A stretch of DNA of 64,000 nucleotides from Paratinospora sagittata (taxonomy: Eukaryota > Streptophyta > Magnoliopsida > Ranunculales > Menispermaceae). Position numbers and translations under genes: made by a program. Where the stretch lies: contig CM069610.1 in NCBI GenBank assembly GCA_035771175.1, positions 27,946,089 to 28,010,088 of the forward strand, in the 5' to 3' direction. This document shows positions 60,826 to 64,000 of the stretch, one piece after another; the stretch's first letter is position 1; every line of letters starts with the position of its first letter. The notes beneath the pieces are model-generated. The model was given only the letters and a program-made list of their open reading frames with translations, was not told where the DNA came from and did no database searches.

Positions 60826-62220
60826 TGTTATCTCAAGGAACCACGTGATGCAAGTGTTTTGATGATTCCAAACTGCTCACCTTATTCATCTAATGATCTT
60901 GTTTGAGTGTTTCAGTCAACATCAAAAGATCAAGATCAATCAGCACTTAAATCATGAAAGACAGCAATCGAGATCAAGTCCTCAACAAATTTTGATTATC
61001 ATTTGCATGATTTTCAATGTTTTTCTCATCAAGAAACAATTTTCGATCGATTTATCTTTGAAGAATTTTCGATTAGTTTTGCTGAATTTTTCAATAATCA
61101 GTTTTACCAAAATTTTATCATATTCTGATCGAGTTTTAATTAAGGTATTAAATCTCAAAAGAACTTAGTTTTCTCAGTGTTCCATTAGGACACTGATAGC
61201 CTCATCAAGACGCTAAAAGCGTATGGTTAAGTTATGTTAGGACACTACTCGTGGAGGAGCGCCCTCACAGAACAGACCTGATGATGTATCAGGACACTGA
61301 CTGTGCGTTAGCACGTTCACGGATTTTTGAGTTTCTAAAAGTGTCAAACATGTCAGGATGCTACTAGTGTATTAGTGCCCTCATTGCCTTCTAGGTTTAA
61401 TATGATCTGTTGAGCTTCAGGACGCTGATGCACTATCAGCACGCTTAAAAAACAAAGTCAGCTGAACTTATGTTTTTGATACAGTGTGCATCAGGATGCT
61501 CATGTTCATTAGGACGCTCAAGCACTACTGTCAAAAACCTAAAAAAGTATCTAACAAACCTGCTAGTTGACATTTCTGATACATGAATCACTTTAACCTA
61601 GACTTTCCTTATTCATGTATTCTAAATCAAGCTAGAATGTTTTCATAAATCAAGATTACCATTTTAGTGAACGATTAGAGTTGTTTTGACTAAATGCTTA
61701 AATTCAAGATTCAAAATCAAATTGTGCAACGACTTTAACAACAAGTCTACAAATATGTGTTTTTCAAATCAGTAAAACACACAAAAAGAATTATTGTTTG
61801 AGAGTTAGTCGAATTTTTGAAAGAGCTATTTTAGTATCAAAAGGATTTTGAAATTACTTTTTATTCAAAAGATTTTCATTGTGCTTATATTCTATCATTT
61901 CTGAAAATCTATTTGAAAGGGAATCTTTGAATTGTTTTTACTCAAATTTTTCAACACGTTTAAATCTCATATTATTCATTGTTGAAAGAGGAATTTGAGT
62001 GAAAGTTCATAGGATACAGTTGTGCTTTAATCTTGTATCTTTGTAACTGTATCAAGCTTTGTAACTGTAGTTACACCAATTGCAGAAAAATCTATTTATT
62101 CTTGAGTTAGGATAGTGGTATACTCCTACCCGTGAAAATGAGCATGTAAGTTATCTTGAGCCTATAAGTCGAGAGGCATAGGTAGTTCTCTACCCTGTAA
62201 ATCGAGAAGCTTAGATCCAC
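60826..62220 (+). repeat. Second LTR copy of the pol-less element family (truncated)
   Basis: It starts TGTTATCTCAAGGAAC and shares TTTTGATGATTCCAAA and AGTGTTTCAG with the LTR at 764-2535 (opposite strand). The motif array TTCAGGACGCTGATG-type lies at 61180-61520. Degenerate 32-bp repeat words (ACCCGTGAAA, AGCCTATAAGTCGAGAGGC) lie near 62130-62200. The 3' part is missing. The 91-codon frame at 60893-61168 lies in LTR sequence and has no known motif. Confidence 0.75.
61180..61520 (+). promoter_or_regulatory. TCAGGACGCTGA-type motif array
   Basis: About ten variants of TMAGGACRCTRA occur, plus opposite-strand copies (TTAGTGCCCTCA, TTAGCACGTTCA). It is the same motif as at 1783-2120 and 5750-5975. 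Confidence 0.6.
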
Positions 62221-62229
62221 AACTACCAC

Positions 62230-64000
62230 AAATCCAAATCAAATGACATCCAACAACATCCATAGCATTATAATTCAAGTGTGAGGTGTTATATACATAT
62301 ATTTTCATAACCAAAATATCAAAATATACATATACATCTCATAACCATCAAACCTACATCAAAATTAGTCTTCTAGCAGGGATATTAATCTCTCACTCCT
62401 GTGTTATTCTCTTGCCCTTATCAACAACTAAGTGACCTGAAAAATAGGAATAGGGTAAGCCAATAGTGCCTAGTGAATAAAATTCAATTATATCACCATC
62501 TATACATTTACATCATCATGTATGCATGAATCATGTTATGCCAAGCCAAAATGCAATTATATACAGATCATAACACATTTTATATATAATGTAAATCAAA
62601 TTCATATGCAGCACATACCATTCAACCTTATTTAAGTATGTAACTAACTTTCCCAAGATGTATATAGAAGCATATAGTCACTACTAGGTACTAGTTTTAC
62701 AGCCAAAAGTCACATTCCAGCCTTATTTGAATAATTCAGCCATGAATACTCATGGACATGTTCTTTGTACTATCCAGTAATCACTAATTACAATATATTG
62801 AGGGAATGTGACTGTGCCCATTTTCGAGTAAACATCCCTCATCTAGAACATAAATAGTTTTCCTAAAAAATAATAACAAAACAATGTCACATTTTCCAAC
62901 TGATAGATTTCCACATAGCTTTTTAAATCTAAATAAAATCACTAGATCTGATTATCCTCGTAGGGAGTATACTTGACCTACTCCATTATATCCAAACGTT
63001 TAGCTCCAATAGACTTATTAAGTCTATGTAGAAAATCTCTACCTTTCATCCATGACACAAACAATCACACATATGAACAAACATTCACATATAAGTAAAT
63101 ATGATGATATAAATGAAGTTCTACTTACAACAATTTGCCCGAAATAGGTTTCCCAAACTCTCAACTGAATTAAACTCCACCTCCTTTACTAGAACTTGCA
63201 TATATCATTTTATTTATGTCAATATAAATTACCCACTTTGATACTAATTCCCTAGCATTTCTACAATTCTCTACAATTTGAAAGTTCATCTATGTCATCT
63301 CTAAATCCATTCTCAACAAATATAACATTAGGAATAGTAGGAACTACACTTAAATCTAATTCCCAAACTCTATTTCTATATGTTTCCAATCGATTTTATA
63401 CTTCCAATTAGGTTACCGACCTATATAACCCTCAATCTGAAGTGTAAACCCTGACAAAACATTATTTTAATGTGATCTGGGTAGTAGAATGCTACCTCTA
63501 CCATTTCTAACCCATTCCCAGTCAAGGACATTGAAATCCTAAGTTCGGAAATACCCAAATCATCATCTATATGAAAATTATACAGAGGGAAAGGTTACTT
63601 TCAACACAAACAACAATTTCACAAAGGAATTTGTGGAAAAACCACTTACCTTAGCTTGATTTGGTGAAAGATTAGCTCGGAACCCCTTTTCCTCTCTTTT
63701 CCCCTTCGTTCTCAACTGAAATGAACAAAGAAATAACATTTTGGGGTTTTTATTTCGCGCACCACCTCACCGACATTTTATAAAAATTGGATTTTACCGT
63801 GAGGAGTACGCTTCTCCCAGTCAGGAGCGAGCTCTTCCTTGCACTAAGAAATTTTACTATTCTATTACCCGCTAGGAGCACGCTCCTCCCAGTCAGGATC
63901 GCACCCCTCCCCTATCCAGAAATCCATATTGGTTTATGTCTTAGGGGAGTGCGCTCTTCCCCATTGGGAGTGAGCTCCTAGTGCTCAACTTCGTTATTTC
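62230..64000 (-). repeat. Gypsy-type LTR, running off the window
   Basis: It contains the block AAGCCAATAGTGCCTAGTGA (about 62457), the counterpart of GAACGGTGCCCAGTGAATAA at 23023 in the minus-strand solo LTR. A CpG palindrome array lies at 63801-63983 toward the LTR's 5' end, with a TATA-like TTTATAAAAT (minus, about 63785). The right end lies outside the window. Confidence 0.55.
63801..63983 (-). promoter_or_regulatory. Array of AGGAGCGCGCTCCT-type palindromes
   Basis: Copies include GAGGAGTACGCTTCTC (63801), AGGAGCACGCTCCT (63874), GGGGAGTGCGCTCTTCCCC (63943) and GGGAGTGAGCTCC (63966). The design is the same as in the arrays at 9827 and 59745, but the arms differ. Confidence 0.6.

Overview
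This window is plant nuclear DNA, most likely from a eudicot. It is AT-rich, split-gene sequence with GT-AG introns. One intact host gene sits in a thick stack of LTR retrotransposons (Ty1/Copia and Ty3/Gypsy types), solo LTRs, a LINE fragment, tRNA-derived SINEs and MITEs. I saw no tRNA or rRNA gene, CRISPR array or bacterial operon. The species cannot be named from the sequence alone.

The only intact protein-coding gene is a peroxisomal glycolate oxidase (GLO) at 46322-49332. It has eleven coding exons that sum to 1104 nt (367 residues plus stop), all active-site residues, a probable leader intron, and a C-terminal PRL peroxisome-targeting tripeptide. It lies in a repeat-poor island (about 44.2-50.6 kb). 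The island is bracketed by two related, degenerate Copia elements in opposite orientation: 39150-44228 on minus, 50856-55140 on plus.

Layout. 1-763: end of a Gypsy polyprotein (minus). 764-8034: a minus-strand, pol-less Gag element with a 1.77-kb LTR, PBS, PPT, gag and a second long ORF. 8035-10532: two LTR fragments. 10533-13067: decayed Gypsy gag/protease/RT (minus). 13924-15822: a transposon-associated ORF and a Gypsy-type LTR (minus). 15830-25542: Copia-1 (plus), 5'-truncated and split by two solo LTRs that each have a perfect 5-bp target-site duplication (TSD). 25718-33407: Copia-2 (plus), structurally complete with TSD TGTAA, and itself carrying a SINE. 33413-39149: MITEs, a duplicated ~0.8-kb block and an unclassified repeat. 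39150-44228: Copia-3. 44229-50640: GLO and its flanks. 50640-55140: SINE and Copia-4. 55341-60825: LTR, LINE, MITE, Gypsy gag and LTR pieces. 60826-62220: a plus-strand LTR of the same family as the first element. 62230-64000: part of a minus-strand LTR.

The observations most worth pursuing are these. First, at least four different LTR families carry arrays of short imperfect palindromes with a CpG core in their U3 regions. Second, in the pol-less element at 764-8034 the same motif array plus a TATA box recurs inside the element just upstream of its second ORF, which looks like an internal promoter. Third, the polypurine tract is duplicated in two Copia families, and one of these families also keeps a ~1.1-kb non-coding block between RNase H and the 3' LTR. 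All repeat identities, element boundaries and domain calls were read by eye; none was checked against a database.
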